NCBI RefSeq assembly: GCF_015832195.1 | Contig: NC_052016.1 | Span: 80,128,547 to 80,192,546 of the forward strand | Direction: 5' to 3' | Length of the DNA stretch: 64,000 bases | Source: Motacilla alba alba | Taxonomy: Eukaryota; Chordata; Aves; Passeriformes; Motacillidae | Shown here: piece after piece, positions 52,130-63,060 of the stretch | Layout: the number at the start of each line of letters is the position of its first letter | Numbering within the stretch: position 1 is the first letter of the stretch | Program-made: the position numbers and the translations under genes | The notes under the pieces: generated by a model | What the model saw: the letters and a program-made list of their open reading frames with translations, nothing else | What the model was told of the DNA's origin: nothing | The model's database searches: none

Positions 52130-52745
52130 AATGATGTTTTTAGTTTTAACTGGAGTAAAGCCATCTGATGCAAGTATTGGACCTTCATTGGTCTCAAAGC
52201 GTCTATGCCAGAAGGGAGTCAGGGTGCAGGACAGCAAAGGAAATGTTTATAGGACAAAATCTGGCAGCCTCACAAGCATTTCAAGCTTGTGACCACCAAA
52301 CCTTTTGTTTTCAGGTCTACCCAGTGGACAGTCATTGGAGTGGACCTGCCGGAGGACTCGCAGGACTTGACAAAAGATCGCACAGGACTGGACAGTGAGT
52401 ACTTTGTTACTGGGGACACCACACACACACCCATGGAGACTGAGGTGGCACCCATAACCACCAAGGGGGACGTACTCATTCTCCTGGCACGCTGTCCACA
52501 GCCACCCTTCTATTTGGCAAGGTGCAAATCATCGCCCAGGCCATTCCTGTTCAAGCAGAAATCTCAGTAGATGACAAAGCATAAGGTGTCTACTGGGCAG
52601 AAGTGGTTGGTTAGGACAAACTCATTATGGGATACAACCTAATGTGTGGAGCAGACCACCTCCACGTGGAAGGTTTGCTTGACATGGGGGCAGATGTGGG
52701 TTTTGAATTTAGTGTATTTAACAAAAGGAGGCTAATCTCTTTACA
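52130..52745 (+). mobile_element. Decayed endogenous betaretrovirus-like (ERV-K) fragment, protease region
   Basis: The right half encodes, in the frame starting at 52477, a stretch typical of the pro region of avian ERV-K-type elements. It leads to a flap-proximal 'HVEGLLD' segment and the aspartic protease active-site position D-M-G-A-D at 52681-52695. Functional retroviral proteases have D-T/S-G here, so the catalytic motif is altered. Upstream, an open frame of 93 codons (52289-52570) lies in a different phase. It contains a 'GVDLPEDSQ'-like segment that may be the dUTPase or gag-pro junction. The coding phase therefore changes near 52470, and two in-frame stops follow (TAA about 52580, TAG about 52610). 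No LTR, reverse transcriptase or env was found nearby. This is a dead fragment of a few hundred bases. The left limit is uncertain. Confidence 0.7.
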
Positions 52746-52960
52746 GATCCCTGAGGGACACCCCTTGTTACTGATCTCAATCTCTGGACATTGAGACATT
52801 GACTGCTACTTTCCCTCTGGATGTGACTGTGTCCACTTAACAATCCACTCATCAAATCCATCCCTCTCGAATTCAGAGAGGAGGTTTCTGGGGGACCTTA
52901 TGGAAGTCCAGAGGGATAACATCCATAGCTCTTGCATCTGATTCATCTAACAAGCTATGT
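52746..52960 (-). mobile_element. CR1 LINE ORF2 internal fragment (reverse strand)
   Basis: The plus-strand text 'cctgagggacaccccttgttactgatctc...ctggacattgagacattgac', then 'caatccactcatcaaatccatccctctcgaattcagagaggag' and 'aagtccagagggataacatccatagctcttgc', is the reverse complement of the central reverse-transcriptase part of CR1 ORF2. It carries neither the 3' terminus nor the 5' end, so it is an internal remnant. It directly abuts the ERV protease fragment, in the opposite orientation. The junction near 52735-52746 shows no LTR or target duplication. Confidence 0.8.
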
Positions 52961-53189
52961 CTGAAAATGTTTGTTCTGCCAGAGATGGGCAGAGACACTC
53001 TGTCTTTGACAGGTAAGAAAAGCTCAAGCAGCATTATAAAACACCAGGTAGACCTTTCAGCTAAAATTGCTGGTAAGTATAGCTACTGTGTGTCCAAATC
53101 AATTTCAGATTTTATATAGAAGGAATGACCCCACATTGTTTTAGGATTGATGCACGTTAAGTACATATCAGATCAGTTTTTCATGAAGT

Positions 53190-53267
53190 CTATATAGATA
53201 TACATACATACACATATATGCAAATATCCATATGTATTTATATGCATATATATATATATATGTGTGT
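53190..53267. repeat. TA/CATA/TG simple repeat
   Basis: Imperfect ATACATAC, CATATATG and (TA)n units ending in TGTGTG. Microsatellite-like sequence. Confidence 0.75.
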
Positions 53268-55977
53268 AAATTTCAAAGTTTGAACCACATAACTTACTAA
53301 GATTCTCACTTACATTTAGACGGTCCTGAATAATGCAAAAATTGTGTGTACGCATCTCACTGGTTCATGCATAAGGCTGCAAAATTTATCTTTGTCATCT
53401 ATCATAGCTATAAACACATGTTGTGAGTAATCCAGCTGGAATTTATAATTATTCATTCTTTCAAATGCTTTTTAATACTTTCATGTAGTTAAACTCAAAT
53501 CCACTTCCACTCAGATATTTATCAGTAATTTCCATTTATGAAGCTGATTTTACAAGTTGGGTGACACTGCTGTGAAAAGAATTCTCTATTAACAAAATCG
53601 TGTTAAGACCACAACAAATTCTGAGGTATATTTCATTTCTAAATTGACAAGAAATATGACTTGTTTTTTAAAACATACAAAAAAGTCCTTTTTAATAATA
53701 TTTCAAAGCATTAACAGGACAACTGTGTATCCTCCCTTAATATATGTATGTTATACCTCACTGTGTAATTGCACTGATTTAAGCAAATAAATAAAAGAAA
53801 CAAAATCAGATGCTATAATTTTTAAATTGTTCTATAATTTTTTGGTCCTGTATTACATTTTTAATGAGGTTGTTTATGGGCAATATATAACATCTTTTTG
53901 GTAGGGCAGAACGCATACAGTTGGGAATGTTTTCCTAGTATGAGATAAGAGCACAGTGGATTAAAAAATGTTTGTGATTGTCTCTTTTTTAATAGAAAGA
54001 CTGTGTTCCATTGGCTATAATAAAGAAATTGCAATATTATATCTAAAAAGAACTTTAGTAAAAAACAAAGACATTCAGCAAAATATTTGCTAATTCTAAA
54101 AGTTTTAAAATTTTACACAGAAATAGGTTTCTAAATGTTTTCAATCAAAGTACAATACAGTTTTGGGTTTTTTTAAAACAGAAAATAAATCTACCTCACA
54201 GGGGTCAGCACCAGCTTAGAATATCATTGATATCATTATTGAAAATACTATTTGAAATCAACAATATGTAGGAACACATGTAAGTCATGCTATTTATTGC
54301 AAGCCTTGTTTGGAATGGTGGATTTAATCCTGTACTAGGATATCTTTTGAAATGAGGCCCTAAGTAAGTAGTGCAAAAAGGCAAAAATTCTTCAGCAGAG
54401 ACATGCCTAAAGCATGATATTTTGCTGAATGCAGATAACTCTGAGTGCATGCTGGACCGTAGCATCAAGTCCTTGAAACATGGCACAAAGTGAAAGAGAC
54501 TTGTGAAGCAGTTTTGCCTCATGGACATTTAAGATTTAATAAGCTTTTCCATTAAAAGATTAAATTTAATTATGATATGTTTACATGTTTAGTCTGAGTA
54601 CATTTGTCAGTATGAAGAGTCTATTCATATTACTTCTTTGCTCACATTATTTATACTTCTTATTCTTCCCTCCTTTTATTTTTCTTCTTTATTTCCTTTT
54701 TTCTTTCCTATTTTTTTAATGCTTGATCTTCTTCCCAAACTCTTAAAAAGGACACATTCCTATATCCCCTTCTTGTTTGTCTCAAACCTCCCCTGCATAC
54801 AGTGCATAGTTATTCTCTTTTCTTCTGAAGATCTAAAATTTACTTGTTTTGTCTGACTTGGATTGTTCCAGAATTCTGGATCATAATATCCAACTTCCTC
54901 AAGTTTTAATGGAATAAAATGCTTCCAGTTCTAGACAGAAGGGAACTGAATAATGTGCAGCATGACAGCAGCAAAAAATGCTCTTCATTTATTTCTATAA
55001 CACTTGATATAAAGAAGTGAGCAGCATAAATCTGATATGAAAGTCAATACAAAAACTTGAGGTCAAGATGAAAGATCCTAATATTATATGAGAATGTTGT
55101 TTTAATGATTTCTTGTCATCACTGGTAAGATGTTTTAAGATGTAAACATTTAAGATGTTTACACATACAGGTTGAAAATTACCTTCCAGACCCACACCCA
55201 TGCACAATATTGCAGTAAAATTCAGATAGAGTGTAACTGTCAATAATTTGCATAAAACAGGCATAAACAAACCATTAAAAATAAACCAAACTACAAATTT
55301 AAACAAAATCCAAATATGACAAAGGAAAAATATACACTGAGCATATCTAAATAGCTTTTAATCCATTATGCCATCATTTCATAAAGGAAGTAAAATAGGA
55401 ATACATGTGATTACATTAATAGTACATTTGTATTATGCACTTAAACAAGTAAGACTAGATTGTTTTATAGTGCTTTTGTTCATAGTTTTTTCTTCAAATG
55501 TTTTGCCTTATTTTGTTTTTCTGCAGGTTTCAAGAGTGCTAAATTAATCCTGAAAATACAGGATAGTGTAACGGCAGGCTTTTCAACCTCCTTCAAAACC
55601 TATTGGATCAGCTCAGAATATCAATATGCTTTAAATATCAGAGCTGTTAATGTAATTCATATCTCTAAAAGTAAAGGAGGAAAAGGATTCACATGAATGA
55701 TTGTACAGGTAATGCATACACAACTGCTTACCTCTGTTCCGAAGAGTCCTGCGTATGTGACATTTCTATATAGAGTCCAGTCCCCTCAGGACATGCTAAC
55801 CTAACCACTCAGAACATGACTCCTGACACTTTATATATTATCCATTATTAAGTTGTACATAGAGCTGTCTCTGATCACACAATGTAGACTGTCAAGTCTA
55901 CTTATTATTGACATTATGTGAATGTCAAGTAAGTAACATCCGCTTTATGCCTTTTCTCACAGTCAAGATGGTGCTTT

Positions 55978-56004
55978 TTCCTGTGTTTTCTCCACTCTAT
56001 GGAG
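55978..56004 (+). repeat. 27-bp inverted repeat, left arm
   Basis: The 27 bases here, beginning TTCCTGTGTTTTC and ending CTATGGAG, are the exact reverse complement of 57089-57115. A perfect 27-mer match within 64 kb is not expected by chance. The flanks lose perfect identity at both edges. Confidence 0.9.
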
Positions 56005-57088
56005 TGCGTGATACACATGGACATTGGCAAACATGCTTACAAACAGTTAAGCTGCATGGCAATTAAATCTATGTCAACATTTTTTAAGAGTTTTGAATTT
56101 TAATGTCTTGTTACACATTCAATCTCTCCTCTCCCTTTTTTACAAGATTACCAGGACAAACTCTGAAATGGTTGCCCAAGAAAGAAGTGGACAAAAAAGT
56201 GAATTGTTAAGAAAAATATTGCTCACAACTGGGAAATTCTGCTGAACTGTTTTGAATGTGCAGAATAAGTGAAGCCCTTTAGAAAACGGGACAATGGATC
56301 TGTATAATATCATGTGAGCTGAGTAACAAGCAATAAAAATCTGGGAAGGTGCAACATGTACTTGGGCAATACAGAACAGAAGATGAACCATGCCAAAGAA
56401 TCTGTACATTTCATATTTTGAATATTTCCTTTTTTTTCTCTGTTAGACTTTTTGGTTTGAATCAGGAAGTTTTAGTGTTTTCTAGCAGTAGAAAGTACAG
56501 CTCAAATTAGCTCAAATTTTATACTTCTATGTCCATGGATTATATTTTGATAGTTTCTCTTCCGGGTTTATGCATTTTGTAGTTAATTTAAACATTCACT
56601 AGACATTTATAGTCACTTCAGAGATGTTAATGTTAGTCAAATCATTTTGGGACATGGCAATGAAATCATATACAAAGATTCACTGCACTCATCTGAGCTT
56701 TAAGGTTAGACTAAGTGAAGCAAAGGCTAATCCTGAGATGAGGCTTTAGGATCACTATAGTCTCCCTGGCTGGAACTTGAAGTATGGGCTAGGTTAGTGC
56801 ACAGCTGTTCATATATGAGCTTATAGTGATATTCAAAGACCTCCCACATTGAATGCAGTTCCTATTGTTTTGCCTGTTTATTTGTTTATTGTTTCAAACA
56901 ACTGCAGAAAATTTACCAGTTGCAAAATATTTATCTAAATGAGAACAACTGCCTCTAAGCTTTGCTACAATATACTGGATAGAGCAACACAAAATTTAAC
57001 AAGAGAAAAAGAGCTTTTGCAGGCTAACCTGTGAGATTTTATGTAAACCTTGAGGCAACCAGTCTTTTGGTCACCATCCATTTGGGCG

Positions 57089-57115
57089 CTCCATAGAGTG
57101 GAGAAAACACAGGAA
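57089..57115 (-). repeat. 27-bp inverted repeat, right arm
   Basis: Exact reverse complement of 55978-56004, with about 1.08 kb between the arms. On the inner side, after one mismatch, two further bases also pair (56006/57087 and 56007/57086). No transposase-like frame is present between the arms. Confidence 0.9.
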
Positions 57116-58057
57116 TCTGAAGACAAAGAAGGAATATTGGTTATGTAGGTAATGCTTCTGAAGATCAATTTATGTGAATGCAGTGACATTGTTTGATCAC
57201 AGGAAAATAGATAAGAATGAGTAAATGGTTTTGGTTGCAAATAATATTGTTGCATAGACATAGCTGTTCCACAAAGTTAAGGAAGGGAACATGTACTTTT
57301 CCTGTGGGGCTTTCAATTCTAGTCACAAAAGCAGTAAATAAAAATGTCCTCTATTTTCTACCCTGTAAGGTTGTTGCTAAAAATGACAGGCTTGCAACTT
57401 CCCCTCTTTTGTCTGTCTCCCCTACCACTACATTAGTGAGGGTGAGTGGGGAGACTGCAAACTGCAAAACCTCAGACTGGTCTTTCTTTTCTAGCAAACG
57501 CAAATTTCATTAATTGCTGTATTTCAGATCCTTATTCTTGCTACGTTGCTGGTCTAGTTTCAGCAATGACAGACGTGTTTAATACATACAAGAGCAAAAC
57601 AAAATAATTAATTACAAAATATTTCAAACTATTTTAACACTTCAGTTCCTGTTTAATTGAACTTTTAATGTATGTTTAGAGGTATTATGCACCAGACATG
57701 AAACAAAGACATTTAATCAAGGCAACTAAAAAGAAAAAAAAAAGCAATTAGAAGTACTCTGTTTTGCTACAAACACTGTAAAATGAGAAGATATTTAGAC
57801 TAGAGTATTTATATTTTATATTTCAGTTTCTTTACAGAAGTAATAGTGAGAACACATAAAGAAAGTGAATTTACAGGAACATTTTATTAAAAAGAAAAGA
57901 TGGATATTTTGGTTATGAAATTGAAAAACTTTCCCCTTGGAATATCTGGAATTAATCTTAATTTGCAATTTTATTTTCTAGCTGAATAAAATGCAAATAT
58001 GAGATTTTGTTTCAGCTTACTCAGCATACATTCCTTTCTCTTTATTATTTTTCACAG

Positions 58058-58545
58058 AAACATAGAATCTGAGAATAGCTGAAGTTCAAAGGGACCTCTT
58101 TAGCTCATGTAGAACAACACCTTTCTCAAACAGAACCAGCTAATGCAGGTTGCCATGAGCTGGGTTTTGAATGTCTCATGGGTGCAGACTTCAAAACACT
58201 TCTGGACAATCTATTCGAACTGTTGGTCAGCCCCAGATTTAAAAAAAAAAAAAGAAAAAAGTTATTTACTTTGCTTTAACGTGGTGGCATGTGTATCAAA
58301 CTGATGTTTGAGCCCATTTCCCTTTGCTTTATCATTAGATTTCACTGGATAGAGTCTGGTTAAATATTTTTTTTGTTTCTGCTGTAAGGCCATTATGCAT
58401 AACTACAAGATTCCCCCTGAACCGTTTCTTCTCTCGGTTGAACAAGTCACAGCTGTCTCAGCCTTTTCTTATATGAGAGATGTTCCCTTCATGCACTTTG
58501 TTGGACTTACTCCAATACATCCATGAATGGTTTGTTGTACACTTG
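58058..58545 (-). mobile_element. CR1 LINE 3' part, diverged copy (reverse strand)
   Basis: It starts with 'acatagaatctgagaatagctgaagttcaaagggacctctttagctcatgtagaac', a degenerate reverse complement of a CR1 3' end. It then shows 'gggttttgaatgtctcatgg' and, after an inserted A-rich tract at 58240-58262 and a diverged stretch, 'cctgaaccgtttcttctctcggttgaacaagtcacagctgtctcagccttttcttatatgagagatg' and 'ttggacttactccaatacatccatg'. These blocks are in the right CR1 order. The copy is old and carries several indels. It ends only a few bases before the next CR1. Confidence 0.85.
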
Positions 58546-58553
58546 CATCTCAT

Positions 58554-58805
58554 CATAAAATGATAGAAACAGAGAATGGCTTGATTGGAAGAGACCCTAA
58601 AGATCATCCAGTTACAGCCCTGGGCAGGGTTGTCTTCCACTAGACAAGGTTGCTCAGAGCTCCATCCAGCCTGGCCTTGAAAACCTCCAGCAATGGAGCA
58701 TCCACCGCTACTCTGGACAGCCTGTTCCTGTGCCTCACCACCCCCACAGTAAAGAATTTCTTTGTGATAGCTAATCTAAACATAGTCTCAGTTTAAACAC
58801 TATGG
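58554..58805 (-). mobile_element. CR1 LINE 3' end, second adjacent copy (reverse strand)
   Basis: Starts 'aaatgatagaaacagagaatggcttgattggaagagaccctaaagatcatccag', the reverse complement of a CR1 3' terminus of a common subfamily. It continues with 'gggcagggttgtcttccactagacaaggttgctcagagctccatccagcctggccttgaaaacctccagcaatggagcatccacc' and 'gcctcaccacccccacagtaaagaatttctt'. It is 5'-truncated at about 58805 in the region before the 'cccttgtcctgtcac' block. The divergence is moderate. It lies in the same orientation as the copy to its left and follows it by less than ten bases. Confidence 0.93.
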
Positions 58806-61589
58806 TCAAATACATAAATCATATAGCAGTTTTGTTTCCTTTGTGGCTTTTAATGTTTTTTGTTGTCTTAGTTAGGTATTCCTTTTACTAAACTCCATTA
58901 ATTTATAATACAGTTTTAAAAGAATATCTAGAAAGTGGGATGTATTCATAATACTAACATGTGAAAGACAAGTCTTCATTTTACCTGTCAGATGATGACT
59001 GCTGAAACAATTGCATGAACAAGAAAGTGCTTACTGACACAAGAGGTATAAAAATGTTAGCAAAATAATGTTTTTTTTTTCTTTAAATAATGAAAATAAT
59101 AACATTTTGTAAAATTCTCAAAAGTCAGAGTGTTTGCTTGCTTTTGGGGCATTGGAAAAAAGTTTCTTTTTCTAGGAAGGAAAAAGTTATGTTACTTGAC
59201 TTTATTCTTTCTATTTATAAAATTTAGCAGTAATATAGACCTATTCCAACTGCAGAGACTGTTGCTTCATTTTTTCATTCATTCACATATGAAAAGAACT
59301 AGTTTGTCAAAATATTAATTAGGTTTCTACTTGACCCTAAGCTAGATACCTCCATATATCCTAGGAGATGGCAAAAATAGTCACAGCAGGGGAACTTAGC
59401 TCTCAAATGTTAGTTGCTGAAGAGCTTTGCTTCCTGTTATACAACAGAGGCATTAAGGGTTTATTAGATTAAAGCAGCAAGACCATGCTGTTAACAGTAT
59501 GAGCAAGCAGCTGAAAAGTGAAGGAATTACAGGCCCTTCTGCATTTAGATTCTATATTTTTTCTCTTTTTTTTCTTTCTTTTGAATCTCTCCTTTCTCTT
59601 GCTGTTTCTGAGCAAACAATCTCAGTAAGAGCACCTCTAGATGTTAAAATATTTCTTTCTCCTGTCCAAGATATGTTTTTCTTTTTAGAAAAAGTAAGCT
59701 GAATCTCTCTTTATTTTCCAGGAGCTTGGGGGCTCTGCTTTCTAATTAGAAGACTTCCATTTTTGGTTTAGAAACTCGAACTCAGTGTAATTTCCATAAC
59801 TGAAGACTATTTCTCAGTGTCTGAACACCTGCTAACTGCATGTGTGGCATTTCTATGCAGAAAGAGATTTGTCAAAGGAACCACAGCATGGTCAGTGCAC
59901 AGTCAAGAAAGGAGGCTGTTTTGATGATTTTAGTTTGTTAAAAACAGATATCATCTGACTAGTTAGCATTTTTGGATGCTAGTTTATGCCACAAGAATGA
60001 TATAAGTACCTAAAAGGAAGATGATAATGGCAGAAATGGCTGTTGCAAGAAAATATTCTTATGGTAAATATGTAAAATCAATTAATATTTAATTAATAAA
60101 ATTAACAGTCCCATAAAGTAGAGATCAGTAATTATAATTAATTAATGCAACATCATCACAGCACAATTTCGCTTTTAAGATACTTAACTCTTCTAAAATG
60201 TAGGTAGTCTTAGCATATTGAATTTTGCATAACATTGAAATTAAACATAGCTTTTCTCTTAATGAAGCATCAGAGATTAATGAATTCAATAAAGTTATTA
60301 GATGAGTAATTGAATGAGCAAATTAAATTGGGCTATTGTTGCAAATAAGCTAATGCTAAGTTTATCAATGATGCCGAGAAAGATCCTCAATGGCAAGAAA
60401 AATATGAACTTGAATCAACATAGTTAAACAGCCATTGTCAAATAAGGGTGAAGATATTGTGAAAGAAGTTTCAGTGCCATTATTGGTTTTTTTCAGTCTG
60501 GCCTCTCTTGTGACTAGGCCTTCTGTTAATTAAAATCCCATTTAGTTTTCTCTATTGCACATTTTCTATATAGCTTAAACTAATCAGGCTAAGGTCAGTT
60601 TCTTAATAGCTTCTAAAAATGAGGTTGAATGAACACTATATTTCATAATCTTAATCTGCAAAAACTCCTCATTAGCAAGGATCTTCCTCAGCTAATTTGT
60701 TATGGGTTGTTCTCTATGGTAATTATCTTAACACCTAAATACCTTTAGACCTCTTTAAGTGAATACTCCCTAGCACTTATGCAGATATGCAACACTTTCC
60801 TTCAATTTAGTGAATCTTACTTAGACTAATAGAATCATTGCAATTTCTTTTTAATATCAACCTCTAAGATTTGATCAGCTCTTCATAAATATTTGTAGTA
60901 GTTAGTTTTATCTTTAGTTTTCTTCTGTCAGCATCAACTCTACTGCTTTTTGAACACGAGAGAGAACATTTCTATTATTACTTCTTAATAGTAATTGATT
61001 TATTTTGCTTGATTTTATCAAGGGATACATTGTTATTGCCTTCCTTGTTCTCTTCCCCTCTGTTTTACATTAGATGTCTTCTCATTCTGTTTCTATTTAT
61101 TTAGGTTTTAATGGTATGCAGATATATTCATTAACTACTATCAGACACTTTTTATCAGATAATTTGTTCATTTCTCCCTATATCTTGAAATCGTTGTATA
61201 TTCATTGATATATCCTGTATCATTGTATGTTCATTGACTCAAATAACTGTCTACTGCTATTCAGTATTGAGGTTCCAAATTGAGAGACACTAGAGGATCC
61301 AAAAGTAAATTAAAATAAAAAAAAAAATCAAACTCAAAACTGTAAGGAGTTTCTTCTTTTTCTTTTGTAATGTGAGATCAGAAACACTGTAGCTGCTGCA
61401 GAATAATTCAAAATATAAACATCAAGGTATAGCAGAAGTTACTGTGGCTAAGCAGGTAAGAAATGATTTTGTCAGTCTCAGAAGAAATAAATACTTTAAA
61501 ATTAAACTCATTTTTAAAAAGTATCTATATTCATAGTTTTTGCTACAGAAAATATTTCTTTACTTAGGAAAACATTTTTAAGACAAAGA
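58806..61589. other. AT-rich non-coding sequence, no gene seen
   Basis: No gene, RNA gene or recognisable interspersed repeat. Several ATTAAT-rich stretches (60070-60150, 60290-60330) are low complexity. Confidence 0.7.
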
Positions 61590-62475
61590 CAGTGAATGGC
61601 AGCCAAGGAGATATTTTGGTAAGAGTTTTATGAGGATAGGACAAGGGAGCAGAATAGACATGCAGATCTTTAAAGACGTCTTCCAGAAAACACAAGATTT
61701 GGCAATCCCCAGAATGAAGAAATCAGGAGAGGAAGACAAGAGATAGCCATGGCTGAGTAGGAAATTGCTGGTTACACTAAAGGGAAAGAAACTAATGTGC
61801 AGGCAGTAGAAACAAGGACAAATAATTCTGAAGAGTATAGAGATGAAGTACAGCTGTGTAGAGATGGGGTAAGGAATGCCAAGGTGAAGTTGAAACTGAA
61901 CTTGACAAGGAATGCAAAGAATAACAAAAGGGCTTCCACAAGCATGTTAACCAGAAAATGAAGGACAAAGGAGGTATATCTTCCAATAAAAAATTCTGGT
62001 AAACTGGTAGCAACAGATGAGGAGAAGGCTGAAATACCCAGTAACTTTTTTGCCTCAGTCTTGAGTGGCAGCCTCTCTTCCCATACCTATTAAGTGGGTG
62101 GACCGCAGCTCAGGAATTGCAGGAGCAAAGTTCCTGGCACAGGAGGAAGAAAAGTAAGAGAAAATCAAACTTGTGACCTCCTGAGTAACCGGAACATGCA
62201 CAGTGATGAAAGGAGATGCACCCCTTAGTCCAGTGGGAATTGGCTGATGTAGTTGTCAAGGCACTCTCCACAATAATTGAAAAGTCATGGTAGAAAGGTA
62301 AAGTCCCAAGTGATTAGAATAGGGGAAACATTTTACCCATCTTTTAAAAAAGGTAGAAAGGAGGACCCTAGGATCTACCCACCTGTCAGTCTCACCTTTG
62401 TGCCTGAAGATCATGGAACTTACCAAAGAGATATTTTATACCAATATGAAGTCATACCCCCCAATAAAAGGTTAA
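61590..62475 (+). mobile_element. CR1 LINE ORF2 fragment spanning endonuclease-RT linker and RT start (plus strand)
   Basis: The region follows the CR1 ORF2 order: a segment like 'cagatctttaaagacgtcttcc', 'gccatggctgagtaggaaattgctgg', 'tgtagagatggggtaaggaatgcc', 'aaaagggcttccacaagcatgtta', 'gatgaggagaaggctgaaatacccagtaacttttttgcctcagtc', then the start of the RT domain. The RT start is visible in a plus-strand frame as FKKGRKEDPRIYPPVSL (codons from about 62340), which corresponds to the conserved 'FKKG+KEDP..YRPVSL' block of CR1. The rest of RT and the 3' UTR are missing. Stops and frameshifts are frequent, so it is inactive. The right edge is approximate; the sequence to about 62540 may be a very diverged continuation. 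Confidence 0.85.
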
Positions 62476-63060
62476 GGGAAAAGAGGTGGGGAGCAGGCAT
62501 TCATTATTTAGGCATTTGTCATGAGAAGAAATGACTACATGTACTGAGGCCCTACTCTCCAGGAAATGGCTGGATGCTGTCTTGCGACGGGAAACAAGAA
62601 TACATTTTTACATGTTTTACTTTTTTTCCATCTTTATGTATTTAACTGCCCGACTCTCAATCCATGGGTTTGTTTCTTTTTTTCTCCCCCAGGCATGCTG
62701 AGGAATGAAAGAGCTATATGGTGGATGCCTGTTAGCCAGCCAAGCTCAATCCAACACATTTAGTCAGCTTTTATTTGATGCAGAGATTGCCTTTGGCCTC
62801 CTCCTGAGAAATCTGCCAGCCTACCCAGCCCTCTGTACTACATGGGAGTTCTGGGGCATGGACAAAGAAAACTTGCCTTTGATTTGTTTCCTGAAAGTGT
62901 TTCACCAACTCAACTCTTAGCCATATTCTTAGTGTTAATGCTACCCATACCTTCCCCACCCATAAAAATATCAGCTAAAATTTTCCACCACAATTTGAGC
63001 TTTGGGCAGACATCATGCACTGAAAATTATAGCTGGTGTAAATAAACACTTTGCAATGCT
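62476..63060 (+). other. Non-repeat interval containing a possible non-coding terminal exon
   Basis: A long pyrimidine tract ending in CCCCCAG at 62692 forms a strong-looking splice acceptor. Downstream (62693-63060) the sequence is richer in C and G than the background. An AATAAA polyadenylation signal lies at 63041-63046, about 350 bp from the acceptor. Frames are short (71 codons or fewer) and have no known domain, so any transcript would be non-coding. This is a sequence-level possibility only; an unrecognised repeat would give the same picture. Confidence 0.3.

Larger units (their letters stand above)
52961..58057. other. AT-rich non-coding sequence, no confident gene
   Basis: Contains a TA/TG-rich simple repeat, a possible exon flanked by splice-like sites (55527-55708) and one 27-bp inverted repeat pair, described separately. 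Otherwise nothing is recognisable. Confidence 0.65.

Noticed and set aside
52289..52570. 93-codon plus-strand open frame as a host gene
   Set aside because: Its right end overlaps the ERV protease region in another phase, and the frame has only weak dUTPase/gag-pro-like character. It is treated as part of the decayed ERV.
54205..54528. 107-codon reverse-strand open frame
   Set aside because: No recognisable motif, no supporting promoter or splice structure, and residue composition typical of random AT-rich sequence.
56965..57261. 98-codon reverse-strand open frame overlapping the 27-bp repeat arm
   Set aside because: It briefly suggested an ERV env or transposon product, but no conserved motif is present and the left repeat arm has no matching frame.
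62277..62534. 85-codon plus-strand open frame as a gene
   Set aside because: It contains the CR1 reverse-transcriptase block FKKGRKEDPRIYPPVSL and belongs to the LINE fragment.
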